Shown here: piece after piece, positions 56,610 through 64,000 of the stretch
Layout of the letters: every line of letters begins with the position of its first letter
Position numbering within the stretch: the stretch's first letter is position 1
From: Akanthomyces muscarius
Lineage: Eukaryota > Ascomycota > Sordariomycetes > Hypocreales > Cordycipitaceae
DNA: 64,000 nt
Direction: 5' to 3'
NCBI RefSeq assembly: GCF_028009165.1
Contig: NW_026611614.1
Location: 248,001-312,000, forward strand
Notes under the pieces: model-generated
Told to the model about the DNA's origin: nothing
What the model saw: only the letters and a program-made list of their open reading frames with translations
Databases searched by the model: none
Position numbers and translations under genes: made by a program

Positions 56610-57145
56610 TTAGACCAATTTGGGCGTAATATACTCTTTGATCTTCTCGGCAAGTTTCGGTTCATCCTTGTTTTCCGTCACGTTGTGCCAGGAGTTTGCC
56701 TCGGAACGCAAAAATTAAGGCTTATGCCAGATAAAGATGGGATTGCCAGGGTGAGATAACCAGCTACTTACTTCTCAAGTCATCACAGCATGCCATGGAG
56801 GCCCATTCAAGATACCTTCAAATTGAGAAAAAAAGCCTCGATGCGCAACACACCCTCAAAGAACTCTGCGCGGAGTTTGAGGGCCATAGCCATTACGCCA
56901 TGATGAACAGACACGTCGGAAGCCCCTGCGTTAATTCTTGCGCTACAAAATAAATTCATCTCAGGGACAGTGAGCGTGAAGATATGGCTTGCTCTCAGCA
57001 GCCGCGTCAAATGGCGGCCGAAAAATCGACAAAGATGGTGCATATACGTAGAGCGTGTTGCGAATGGCTGCCAAGCCTTTTTTGGAAGGAGTTCCGATGG
57101 CAGCGGTTTCTTTGCGAAATACAGTACCAAGTAAGCAAAACCCAA
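56610..57145 (-). pseudogene. Possible decayed or unspliced gene tail
   Basis: Two minus-strand pieces look coding but cannot be joined: 57145-56807 containing PEMNLFCSARINAGASDVSV and VHHGVMAMALKLRAEFFEG, and a final piece of about 29 codons ending EPKLAEKIKEYITPKLV with its stop at 56612-56610. Between them is a possible intron without a clear frame. Neither is recognised. They could be the last exons of the gene whose upstream frame is at 57160-57465, or relics. Confidence 0.3.
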
Positions 57146-57159
57146 GTAGTATTATTGTA

Positions 57160-57465
57160 TCAGTACCCTTTTTGAAAATGTAGCGGCTTGCGAGGGAGTA
57201 TCACATGTCGAGATATTCTATTTGCGTTGGTTTCGCTGAGGACGAATTCAAGAGGAAAGCCGGTTTTGGTAGGTTGCAGGTACGAATCACTTTGGTACGC
57301 CGCCGAAGCTGCATGTTGCGGAGCCTCATTCAGCAACTCTTTCGCAGTTTCTTTCTCAATCGATGTGAGTGAACGCAAAGTGAACGCAAGCTCTTCACTA
57401 GGAAGAACCTGTTTATTGCACCGTTGCAGCAAGACTCGGATTTTGTCGCGCGGCCCACGATTCAT
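57160..57465 (-). CDS. Unrecognised short frame, possible exon
   Basis: The frame starting MNRGPRDKIRVLLQRCN has 101 codons to its stop and can extend upstream to 57546. It is basic and helical (PSEELAFTLRSLTSIEKETA), then contains TGFPLEFVLSETNANRISRH. The translation looks protein-like and the following minus pieces suggest a multi-exon gene, but I found no join. Function unknown. Confidence 0.35.
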   Translation of the reverse strand: MNRGPRDKIRVLLQRCNKQVLPSEELAFTLRSLTSIEKETAKELLNEAPQHAASAAYQSDSYLQPTKTGFPLEFVLSETNANRISRHVILPRKPLHFQKGY

Positions 57466-57835
57466 AATGGGATGGGCGCGCAACTCAAGTCGACTGGCAC
57501 TCGTCAGTGGCGTTTCTCGGTAGTAGAATCCGGGCCCTAATCTCATCGCTATTATTGATAATTTGGAGAAGGAAATCGCGGATTGCCATTGAAGTTACAC
57601 ATAACTAGGTGTTTATATGTAGAAGCCAGGTTGTGTGTGTAGAGTAGCCACGCCTGTTGACTAATGATGTGCCTTCCAGCGGGCGGCCTACAGCCCCAAA
57701 TGAACAAAATAAGCCCGATAACTGACTGCGAAGGCCGTGTCTCAGTATTTCCTTCCCAACTGTACCAGGTAGACCTGATGTCTGATATTTTCATCAATAA
57801 TAATCGCCCAGTATCTAGGGTATGTACCTACCTAG
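57466..57835. other. No gene recognised
   Basis: AT-rich intergenic sequence leading into a short tandem motif. Nothing else seen. Confidence 0.3.
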
Positions 57836-57900
57836 CCCGCTGAGCTTCGCCAGTACCCCGCCGAGTCTCGCCAGTACCCCGCTGAGTCTCAACAGTACCG
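57836..57900 (+). repeat. 20-bp tandem motif, copy set B
   Basis: Three units of CCCGCTGAGTCTCGCCAGTAC (first unit GAGCTTCGCC, last GAGTCTCAAC). The same motif lies at 20694-20755 in the opposite orientation, 37 kb away. Confidence 0.75.
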
Positions 57901-59819
57901 CCTTAATCCATGCTGGTGGGCAAATTATGGCACCTTAGTCTATTACTAGCGGCTAACTAATGATCTTCCAAAGCTCCTCAATCGCGAAATGGCAAGGTTC
58001 AGCGAAAATAAAGCTAGGGGCCCTCAATAGTGACTTGCTCGATTTCGGTAGGGGCTGTCGGCCGGAAAGGGTTCGTTCGTACGCGCCGCCGTATTGAACT
58101 CTGCCCACTGGGAGGCAAAGCGGATCACGCATATCTTGATTATACCAGTGGACGATTTTTATTTTTAAACAGCCTCGGTGAGGTGGAAGGGTAGTTGTCA
58201 TAAGTGCTTTCTACTATACCTTAATTTCATGTGTGAACCAGTCACAAGTATGAATCGCTCGATTGAGTGTACAGACTAGCGTTGGCAGATATCGATCTGG
58301 CGAAGCCACATTCCATCTTTATTCGCTACACGGCTTCCTTCGCTTTTCTACACCAGCAGCTTTGAGGTAATAGGACTCGTCCGCTGGGTTAAGTTATCTG
58401 TCAACTAAAAACGGTGGTTTTGTCCACCAAGCTCATCACCACCCACAGTGTGTACTTACACAATCTTTTAGTAAAAAGCAGCCTGTCAGGGTTAGTGTTA
58501 ATGCTAGAGGTTGGGTGTTAGTTATATTTCTTCTCTTTTAATCTTGCAGAGAATTTATTCGGCCGAGCAATTAGGGATTGAGTAATCTTGCTTAGTGCAG
58601 TTGCCTGGCGGACAAAAGCTCTGTTTGACAGATAGCTTAGCCCCTCGCCCGCCGTTAACCCCAAAGGCACAAGCACCCACATCGCGAGCAATGTTGACCA
58701 TAGGATCGCTTAAAAGGTGCGCTGGGATAAGTAGAAGGGAGTATGCTTTTGAAAGCCAGATAAGAATAATCAGGGCTTCGGAGGCAATTCAAGAGGTGAT
58801 GCAGGCCCTGTCCCTCCTTCCAGGTCCTGACCGGGTTGTTCTTGCCAGGCCCGTTGCTATCGCCATCTCCATCGACAACGAGAGGCCGGATCCTGGTCCT
58901 CGAAGGCCTTCATCAAACCCAGCCTCACGTAGTCTCCGAGGACAGCAGCACTAAAGGCATCTAATAGACGCAGTTATGTGGTTACATATAAGCATACAGA
59001 TATGCTGTGCTTAATCTCATCTACAGTATTCACTCCCCTTTCTTTGTCTCGTGAATTCAGGCTGCTTACACTTGCAGCCAGCCTTGCGCCTTGGCTGACT
59101 TTACTTTTTTGCGGTAGGACTCGCGACAAAAGCAGCTCAAAATAGATCGCAGATTATTTCCAATCTGGTTAGTAGTCTCTCTGCGATGCTTCGTAGACCC
59201 CCTTAGTGGCGAAGAGCAACTGCATCTGATACTTCCACCCTCCCAAAAGCTGCTACGGAACGACGCCGTTCGTCACCATCGGTGCAATCCGCTAAAGCTT
59301 CTTCATATCGTTAAGAGTATTATCAATGTACATGATCAATATACCGCCATATATCTGAGAATATTTAAGATGAGTATTGCATGCGGGCTCAACTCCAATC
59401 ATGACTCATGTGTCTCCTGGTTCCAAAATTAGGACTCGAGCGACAAGAGTCCAATCGCCGCCCATTTCTCAAAATGCCTAGATCCGAACTCTGGTCGTGG
59501 TATTAACAGACTTTTTCGAGGTCGAATTTGGAGTACAAACGACGGCGATTAGCTGGGACTTAAATCGCGATATCCCGTCCACGTAGCGTTCACAGCATAT
59601 GGCTTCGATCCTGTGAGAGGCAGACAACAATACCTTTGAATTAATGCTAGCCATGCTGAGCCCTCTCTAAGAGAATCTGACGGAGAACAAGACGTTCTTA
59701 AACCTGTGCACGGACTCAAAGACGTTTCCCAGGATTCATTCCTGTCTGTAAGGCAATAGCGCTCACGCATCACACGTGTACGTGTGGGTTTTAGTCGCTT
59801 CGACTTTAAATGGAGGGAC
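57901..59819. other. No gene recognised
   Basis: A plus frame at 58595-58954 (GISRREYAFESQIRIIR) is open but unrecognised. Other frames are short. The right end may include further decayed transposon sequence leading into the transposase relic. Confidence 0.3.
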
Positions 59820-60260
59820 TGCATTGATCAATACAAGATAATAATTCTGGTCAGTTTGTAGTATTGTGGGACTGCTTTTCGTGGAAGTGCTGAGGTCGTT
59901 GGCTAGTAAGAAGTTATGATGAATGGAAGCGCGACTTCGTCGCCTGCTACTGCCGGCTGACAGCTAATTAGAACGGAAGGAGCGCAGAACTCAATATGCG
60001 CACAAAAGGAATCATTTAATTAATCGATAAGAGAGAGATAAAAGGCATGCCTTGCGAATTTTCGGGCAGGGTATTAAAAGCTATATATGGCGTCAAGCCA
60101 GCAAGTACAGTCATCAAGTGGGGCTAAGCGGACAAGATGGTCGAACGAAGGAATGGCTTGGGTTTCTGCCCCATCTTGGCAGATACCCAAAACCGCAGTC
60201 GGTGATCTTTATGGATAATGCCTCATTTCATGATATCTCCCTCAAGATTAATGAATAGTC
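59820..60260 (+). pseudogene. Decayed Tc1/mariner-type transposase (DDE_3)
   Basis: The plus strand shows remnants of a DDE_3 transposase in two frames: GQFVVLWDCFSWKC followed by a stop and GRWLV (like the family's VWGCFS..GRGPLV), and at 60168-60250 GRYPKPQSVIFMDNASFHD, the second catalytic Asp strand (usually DNCSFH or DNAPIH). Between them the frame is broken by stops and a frameshift. The first catalytic Asp and the last acidic residue are not identifiable. It marks an old insertion directly beside the glycine-zipper gene, whose 3' end it touches. Confidence 0.65.
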
Positions 60261-61504
60261 TGCGGACTGAGTTCGGCATTTGCGGCTCGCAGCCTTGCCA
60301 AGAAGTTGGTAAACTGGTCTGGCGACGCCTCGTACATAACAAGCAGCGACTGGCGAAGGTCACCCACATCATTGGCCATGGCATTCGTCATGCACACGTT
60401 GAATGGCAGCCCCGTAGCTCCGCTATCACCTGCTCCTCCCCCTCTGCCTCCACTCAAAGTCATGGCCTCGGCAACCTGCCGGGCCGAGAGCTTGGGATCC
60501 GGTTTCAGACCTGCTTTGGCCAGCTGCGCCACGGTTGCCTCATACATGGTGCGGACCTCCTGGTCCGTAACGCCACTGAGTGCTGGTACCTGGCCTGCCA
60601 CGCGGCTGCCAAACCATCCGCCCGCCATGCCGCCGAGAAACCCGCCGATGGGGGGGCCCAGTGGCCCAAACGGTGCCAGGGCAAATGCGCCCACGGTGGC
60701 ACCTCCCCACCCGCCCGCGCCACTGACGATGTTCACGCCGAGACCTTTACCGAACCGCGCCCAGTCGCCCGTCGAGGCGAGTCCAACAAGGCCAAACGAG
60801 GACCCGATTAAGACGCCGAGGACGATGTTGTTCTTTAGGTAGGGGTTGCTGATCCATGACGAGAGGCCACCGACAGCGCCGCCATAGAGTCCCCCTACAC
60901 CGATTCGGACCAGGTACTGCTGAAACTGGCCGTCAAACAGCAGCTTAACGTCAAAAACAGCTGTCAGCGCGGCGCTCTGCCATGTACCGTTGATAAAAGC
61001 CGCGCGGACAGCCTGCCGAGTCATGGCAGCCTTGACGGCACCCTCAAGGGCGCCATCACGGGCCAGCGCCTCAGCTCGCGTCTGCGGGATGCCGCACTTG
61101 GCAGCCGCCTTGAGTATGTCCTGGAGGGCATTCGCCTTGGTATCTGGGGTGCTTCTCGTGACCGGCCCGGTCATGGCGGCGAGGTCAACCAGTAAGCCCT
61201 CTTTGTTTCTGATTAGGAGAACGGCCTTGGTGCCATCAGGATATGAATGGAAGTGTTGAAATTGCAGGGAGGCTGAAGCTTAGGAGGCTGCCATGGCCGG
61301 TTCTGCCGTCAGAAGCCAGGCTTGGAATAAAGCGTCGGGTTTCGTTAGCCCAGTCACGGTCTTATTGATGGCACTCGCCTTAACGGGCGGCGCAGGAGAT
61401 CCGAATGCTGCCATGAAGGCATTCCGGAGATCGACAATTGATAGCAGCGATATTTCATGTATGGCCTGCGCGACCGCGGCCTCTGCCATACCCTGGGTTT
61501 GCAT
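60248..61504 (-). CDS. Glycine-zipper membrane protein with an in-frame stop or intron
   Basis: Two open stretches share one frame, separated only by TAA at 61282-61280. A 102-base intron (61374-61273, donor GTGCCA, acceptor CTTCAG) would remove it and keep the frame, giving 384 residues; otherwise this is a nonsense allele or the real start is MTGPVTRS at 61174. The N-terminus (MQTQGMAEAAVAQAIHEISL) is amphipathic. The centre is a chain of hydrophobic Gly-rich helices: IGVGGLYGGAVGGLSSWI, IVLGVLIGSSFGLVGLAS, GLGVNIVSGAGGWGGATVGA, GPPIGGFLGGMAGGWFGS. GxxxG spacing like this packs membrane helices and occurs in pore or channel proteins. The C-terminal domain is helical (VRTMYEATVAQLAKAGLKPD ... 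DQFTNFLARLRAANAEL). I recognise no named family. Membrane insertion is an inference from the sequence. Confidence 0.6.
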
Positions 61505-62207
61505 TTTGGTACTGAACTTGGCGGCTAAGCTACCGCAGCTAGCCTGATTTCGGCTTTCGAAAGTGCATGGAGATTATTAAAAGACATCGAGTCACCCTGA
61601 GGCCGCCATCGAAATGTCCGACCAAAGGCAGGGTGTGATGCGGCCCAATCGTTGGCGTTGGGCTGCCACTGGAGGCGCGCCTCATGCATTTGCGAGCAGG
61701 CCCCACTACAGCGTTCACGTGAGGACGCTCTGTCTGACTAACTGATGATAAGTTAATTCAAAGAGAAAGAGAGTATAATTGTTAGGTAAATATATGTGAA
61801 AATTGTAGGAAGGGGGAGTATTAGCTCATATAACACCCTCTACTAGTTTTACTTTATAATCAAGGAACTACTTAGGGCCAAACTTAATATTGAACCTATT
61901 TACTAGTTCTAGTAGTAACCTTATAAATTAATTAAATAGCAAGGTCTAGAATTCAGTCTTTCTAGAACTATTCGTAACCTCTGTTATAGTCCTAAGCTTA
62001 TATTAATAGTACTATATACTAAGTCTAGTTTGACACACATTAGTCGCGCTCTAGGCTAAGATCATAGAAAAGAGAGACACAGCGCGTCCTAATACACTGA
62101 GCCTCACATATAGACAGCTTATTAGTCGTTGATTAACAAGGATTACAAGTATAGCTAAGGAGGAAACGGTATCAATACCCTAATTGCAAGCGGCATAGTT
62201 ATGAGTG
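61505..62207. other. AT-rich tract, possible LTR relic
   Basis: From about 61740 to 62160 the sequence is AT-rich and full of CTAGTA/CTAGAA words (for example CCCTCTACTAGTTTTACTTT). It begins near 61779 with TGTTAGGTAAATATATGTGA, which looks like the start of a fungal Copia-type LTR, but no paired end, target duplication or coding part was found. A solo LTR is a guess. Confidence 0.25.
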
Positions 62208-62699
62208 TTAAGCATCAAGTCGAAGCTGGAGATGTGTTTGTGGCGTGAACTTCTTCGCTTGGAGAACCGCACCGTTCAGCGTCAGTTGCAGAACAGCGAT
62301 ACCAGACATGTCATGACACACGTCAAACATCATTACGCGACCTGTTTTGGTGACTTTAGAGCTTTGCACTTTCGCCCCCCGAGCAATGCCGTAGATAAAG
62401 AAGACGGGCTTTTCTGGAGAGTTTTCGATCATCTCCTTGATTTGTTGCTCCTCCCCAAGCATGTCAATGAGTTTCTCATCCAGACAACACCCAGGGTTGG
62501 AAAGCTGCTCAATGACATATGTCGTCTCGGCTTCGCGAGACGAAATCAACACATTAAGTACCTTATTAAAAAGTCCTGTCTTTGAGCAGTCAAGCAGATC
62601 GCAGTGGACGTGCGCGCTGCCCGCAAAATTCAGTATCTCAGTTGGGATTAGAGCAAAACACGAGCTCTTGAGAGCATAGTACTTTCCGTTAAGCGCCAT
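62208..62699 (-). CDS. Orphan family A, member 2 (163 residues)
   Basis: An intronless frame from ATG 62699 (MALNGKYYALKSSCFALIP). It contains LLDCSKTGLFNKVLNVLISS, TTYVIEQLSNPGCCLDEKLI and then the block shared with the gene at 49873-50679: EMIENSPEKPVFFIYGIARG, a short spacer, and SGIAVLQLTLNGAVLQAKKF. It lacks the Pro-rich N-terminal region of its paralogue and has a shorter spacer. The CC pair and several other Cys residues suggest a metal site or disulfide, but no signal peptide is seen. Head-to-head with the Ala/Gly-rich membrane protein starting at 63011, separated by 311 bases that may be a shared promoter. Function unknown. Confidence 0.65.
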   Translation of the reverse strand: MALNGKYYALKSSCFALIPTEILNFAGSAHVHCDLLDCSKTGLFNKVLNVLISSREAETTYVIEQLSNPGCCLDEKLIDMLGEEQQIKEMIENSPEKPVFFIYGIARGAKVQSSKVTKTGRVMMFDVCHDMSGIAVLQLTLNGAVLQAKKFTPQTHLQLRLDA

Positions 62700-63010
62700 C
62701 TATCTCATTGGTTTAGAATCTCACGGTGGTGTGGGCAATCACATGACGAAGAGACCTACCCAATCAGCCCACGCCACATACGTTGAGGGGTAAATAAGCT
62801 TTGGGTAGCACATAAATTCCTTGGGCAGCAATTCAAATTTCTTTCCTGCGCTTTCCTGTCAATGATTAATGACCGAAGCCTTACACAGCTTACCGTCAAG
62901 ACCTACACCTTGCCTCAAACCTCTAAAGACTCAAGTATGAAGAATGAAAACAGATTACAACCAAGTTTCTCTTTGCCAGTCTAACCGTTGGCCTGTTCAG
63001 ATATAGCACA
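62700..63010. promoter_or_regulatory. Short divergent promoter region
   Basis: A 311-base gap between two start codons that face away from each other. Possible co-regulation of the orphan paralogue and the membrane protein; no specific site recognised. Confidence 0.4.
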
Positions 63011-63454
63011 ATGGTTGGCGTGGTTGGTGCTATTGTCTGTGCACCCGCGGGTGCGGCTCTGCTTCCAACCCTTGGCATCGGCATCGTTGCTGGGGGAACG
63101 CCAGCAATGACGGCGGCAACGGCCGCTACCGTCGCGGCAGCTGAAGCAGCCGCCGCTGCAACGGGCCTTGGTGCCACGAGCGCAACTGCGACCCTCATGG
63201 CGGTAGGACCCGTTGGGTGGGCACTACTAGGTGCTGATGACCTCACTTGGGACTGCTGGAAGCCTGTGGTGATGGACAACTCTCCCGAACCCTCCCGCGG
63301 CATAACCCTCAACGAGCTTTGCAGGCATCCAAACCTCCGGAGCATTACTCAAGAGGGAAGCGGGTTTATTGCTGAAAATATCCTTGCCAAGAAGTTTCTT
63401 CTGTCACCAGTTGACGTCGGTGGTGTTCTCGCCTTTCATGCTACGCAGATATAG
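63011..63454 (+). CDS. Ala/Gly-rich membrane protein with WDCWKPV domain
   Basis: An intronless frame of 147 residues. Residues 2-78 are almost entirely small hydrophobic: VVGAIVCAPAGAALLPTLGI, GIVAGGTPAMTAATAATVAA, EAAAAATGLGATSATATLM and AVGPVGWALLGADDLTWDCW, giving two or three membrane-spanning or membrane-active helices. A conserved-looking soluble tail follows (DCWKPVVMDNSPEPSRGITL, then LCRHPNLRSI). In many moulds small proteins with such a Gly/Ala hydrophobic domain and WDCWKPV...EPSRG tail exist; their role is unknown. The hydrophobic part resembles mammalian IFI6/IFI27-type segments only in composition. Divergent from the orphan paralogue next to it. Confidence 0.65.
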   Translation: MVGVVGAIVCAPAGAALLPTLGIGIVAGGTPAMTAATAATVAAAEAAAAATGLGATSATATLMAVGPVGWALLGADDLTWDCWKPVVMDNSPEPSRGITLNELCRHPNLRSITQEGSGFIAENILAKKFLLSPVDVGGVLAFHATQI

Positions 63455-63835
63455 GATTCGAGAATCAAATCCGCGTCGATATGAGGGAGTTCTCAAATTG
63501 GAGACATTCGTAGGCGTCCTTAGTTTATACCATATCCTCTACATTTGTGGACGTGCAGCAAAATCTAAGCTGGAGTAGAAGCTCTTTAGTCAGCCTTGGT
63601 CATACGCAGATGTTGGAACAGGAGATCTCGCATCGATCTGCGTAAATTTGTCAAGAGGACGCTTTGCTGGCAACTTAAATACTGGAGCAAACTTGGACAG
63701 AGAAAATGGTGGACAGAACTGGTATCTGATTTGAACAGAGAATCTGAAGGCTGCTAAAAACTGAAAAATAGCCTCAGTCAGCGGCAAAGAAAGATGGGGG
63801 TCAAAACAACAAGTATATACGTAGAAGAATAACCT
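63455..63835. other. No gene recognised
   Basis: Convergent gap between the membrane protein and the gene entering from the right edge. A minus frame at 63787-63590 is unassigned and may be 3' UTR of that gene. Confidence 0.35.
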
Positions 63836-64000
63836 TCAACACTGAAACTTCATGTGGATCTTATGCTCGGTACGACAGCCACCCCAGCTAGGATCTTTAA
63901 CAGTGCAAACTAGTTCGACAGCTGAAGCACCTATATTCTTCCGGATGAGTCCACGGAGTTCTTCTTCAAACGCCTGAATACAAGTTACATGAGGAGCCGG
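63836..64000 (-). CDS. 3' end of a gene running off the right edge
   Basis: The last 54 codons of a minus-strand gene, entering at the window edge and ending in TGA. It reads VTCIQAFEEELRGLIRKNIG, then ELVCTVKDPSWGGCRTEHKI and ends MKFQC. Three Cys residues (positions 7, 32 and 42 of the visible part) plus a final Cys suggest a disulfide-rich C-terminal domain, perhaps of a secreted protein. Family not recognised; the beginning lies outside the window. Confidence 0.6.
   Translation of the reverse strand, partial: PAPHVTCIQAFEEELRGLIRKNIGASAVELVCTVKDPSWGGCRTEHKIHMKFQC

Noticed and set aside
60306..60842. 178-codon plus-strand frame
   Set aside because: It is the antisense shadow of the glycine-zipper gene, whose GC-rich Gly/Ala codons keep the opposite strand open.
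1..64000. tRNA and rRNA genes
   Set aside because: No GGTTCGAxTCC-type B box paired with an A box, and no rRNA core sequence, was seen by eye; a covariance-model scan could still find one.

Overview
The window looks like nuclear DNA of a filamentous ascomycete (Pezizomycotina, probably Sordariomycetes; the clade is an inference). Genes carry short GT..AG introns of about 47-110 bases (one candidate of 235) with CTRAY-like branch sites. The families present are typical of moulds: Fungal_trans_2 regulator, DHA1 efflux pump, HxxxD acyltransferase, BCS1-like AAA ATPase, F-box/ankyrin protein. No rRNA, tRNA, CRISPR array or bacterial operon was recognised.

Layout. 0-3.5 kb is gene-poor with a decayed LINE 3' end. 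3.5-13.4 kb holds a DUF4097-like repeat protein, a BCS1-like AAA ATPase and several lineage-specific proteins, plus a 48-bp minisatellite. 13.9-18.0 kb holds an F-box/ankyrin protein and a four-helix membrane protein. 21.6-24.4 kb is a five-exon transcription regulator. 28.3-36.6 kb is a dense block of fungal accessory genes: a 557-residue orphan, a degenerate kinase-like protein, a PD-(D/E)XK-like protein and a trypsin-fold protease-like protein. 38.8-40.5 kb is a broken gene, probably of an Hsp70-like ATPase. 41.7-49.5 kb holds a PAQR membrane protein, a small RING protein, two unknowns and an HxxxD acyltransferase. 49.9-54.2 kb holds an orphan, a dead kinase fragment and a DHA1 transporter. 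59.8 kb to the end holds a dead Tc1/mariner piece, a glycine-zipper membrane protein, a paralogue of the 49.9-kb orphan facing an Ala/Gly-rich membrane protein, and the 3' end of a gene running off the right edge.

The window has almost no housekeeping genes. It combines decayed transposons, two inverted copies of one 225-bp MITE, minisatellites inside or beside genes, pseudogenes and small orphan families. This is the profile of a fast-changing accessory compartment. The most interesting candidate system is the 60.2-63.5 kb group (glycine-zipper protein, orphan paralogue, Ala/Gly-rich membrane protein) together with the related orphan at 49.9-50.7 kb. The kinase-like/nuclease-like/protease-like run at 31.2-36.6 kb is second. 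Their functions are unproven. Exon joins were found by eye from reading-frame continuity and splice signals; no transcript or database evidence was available.
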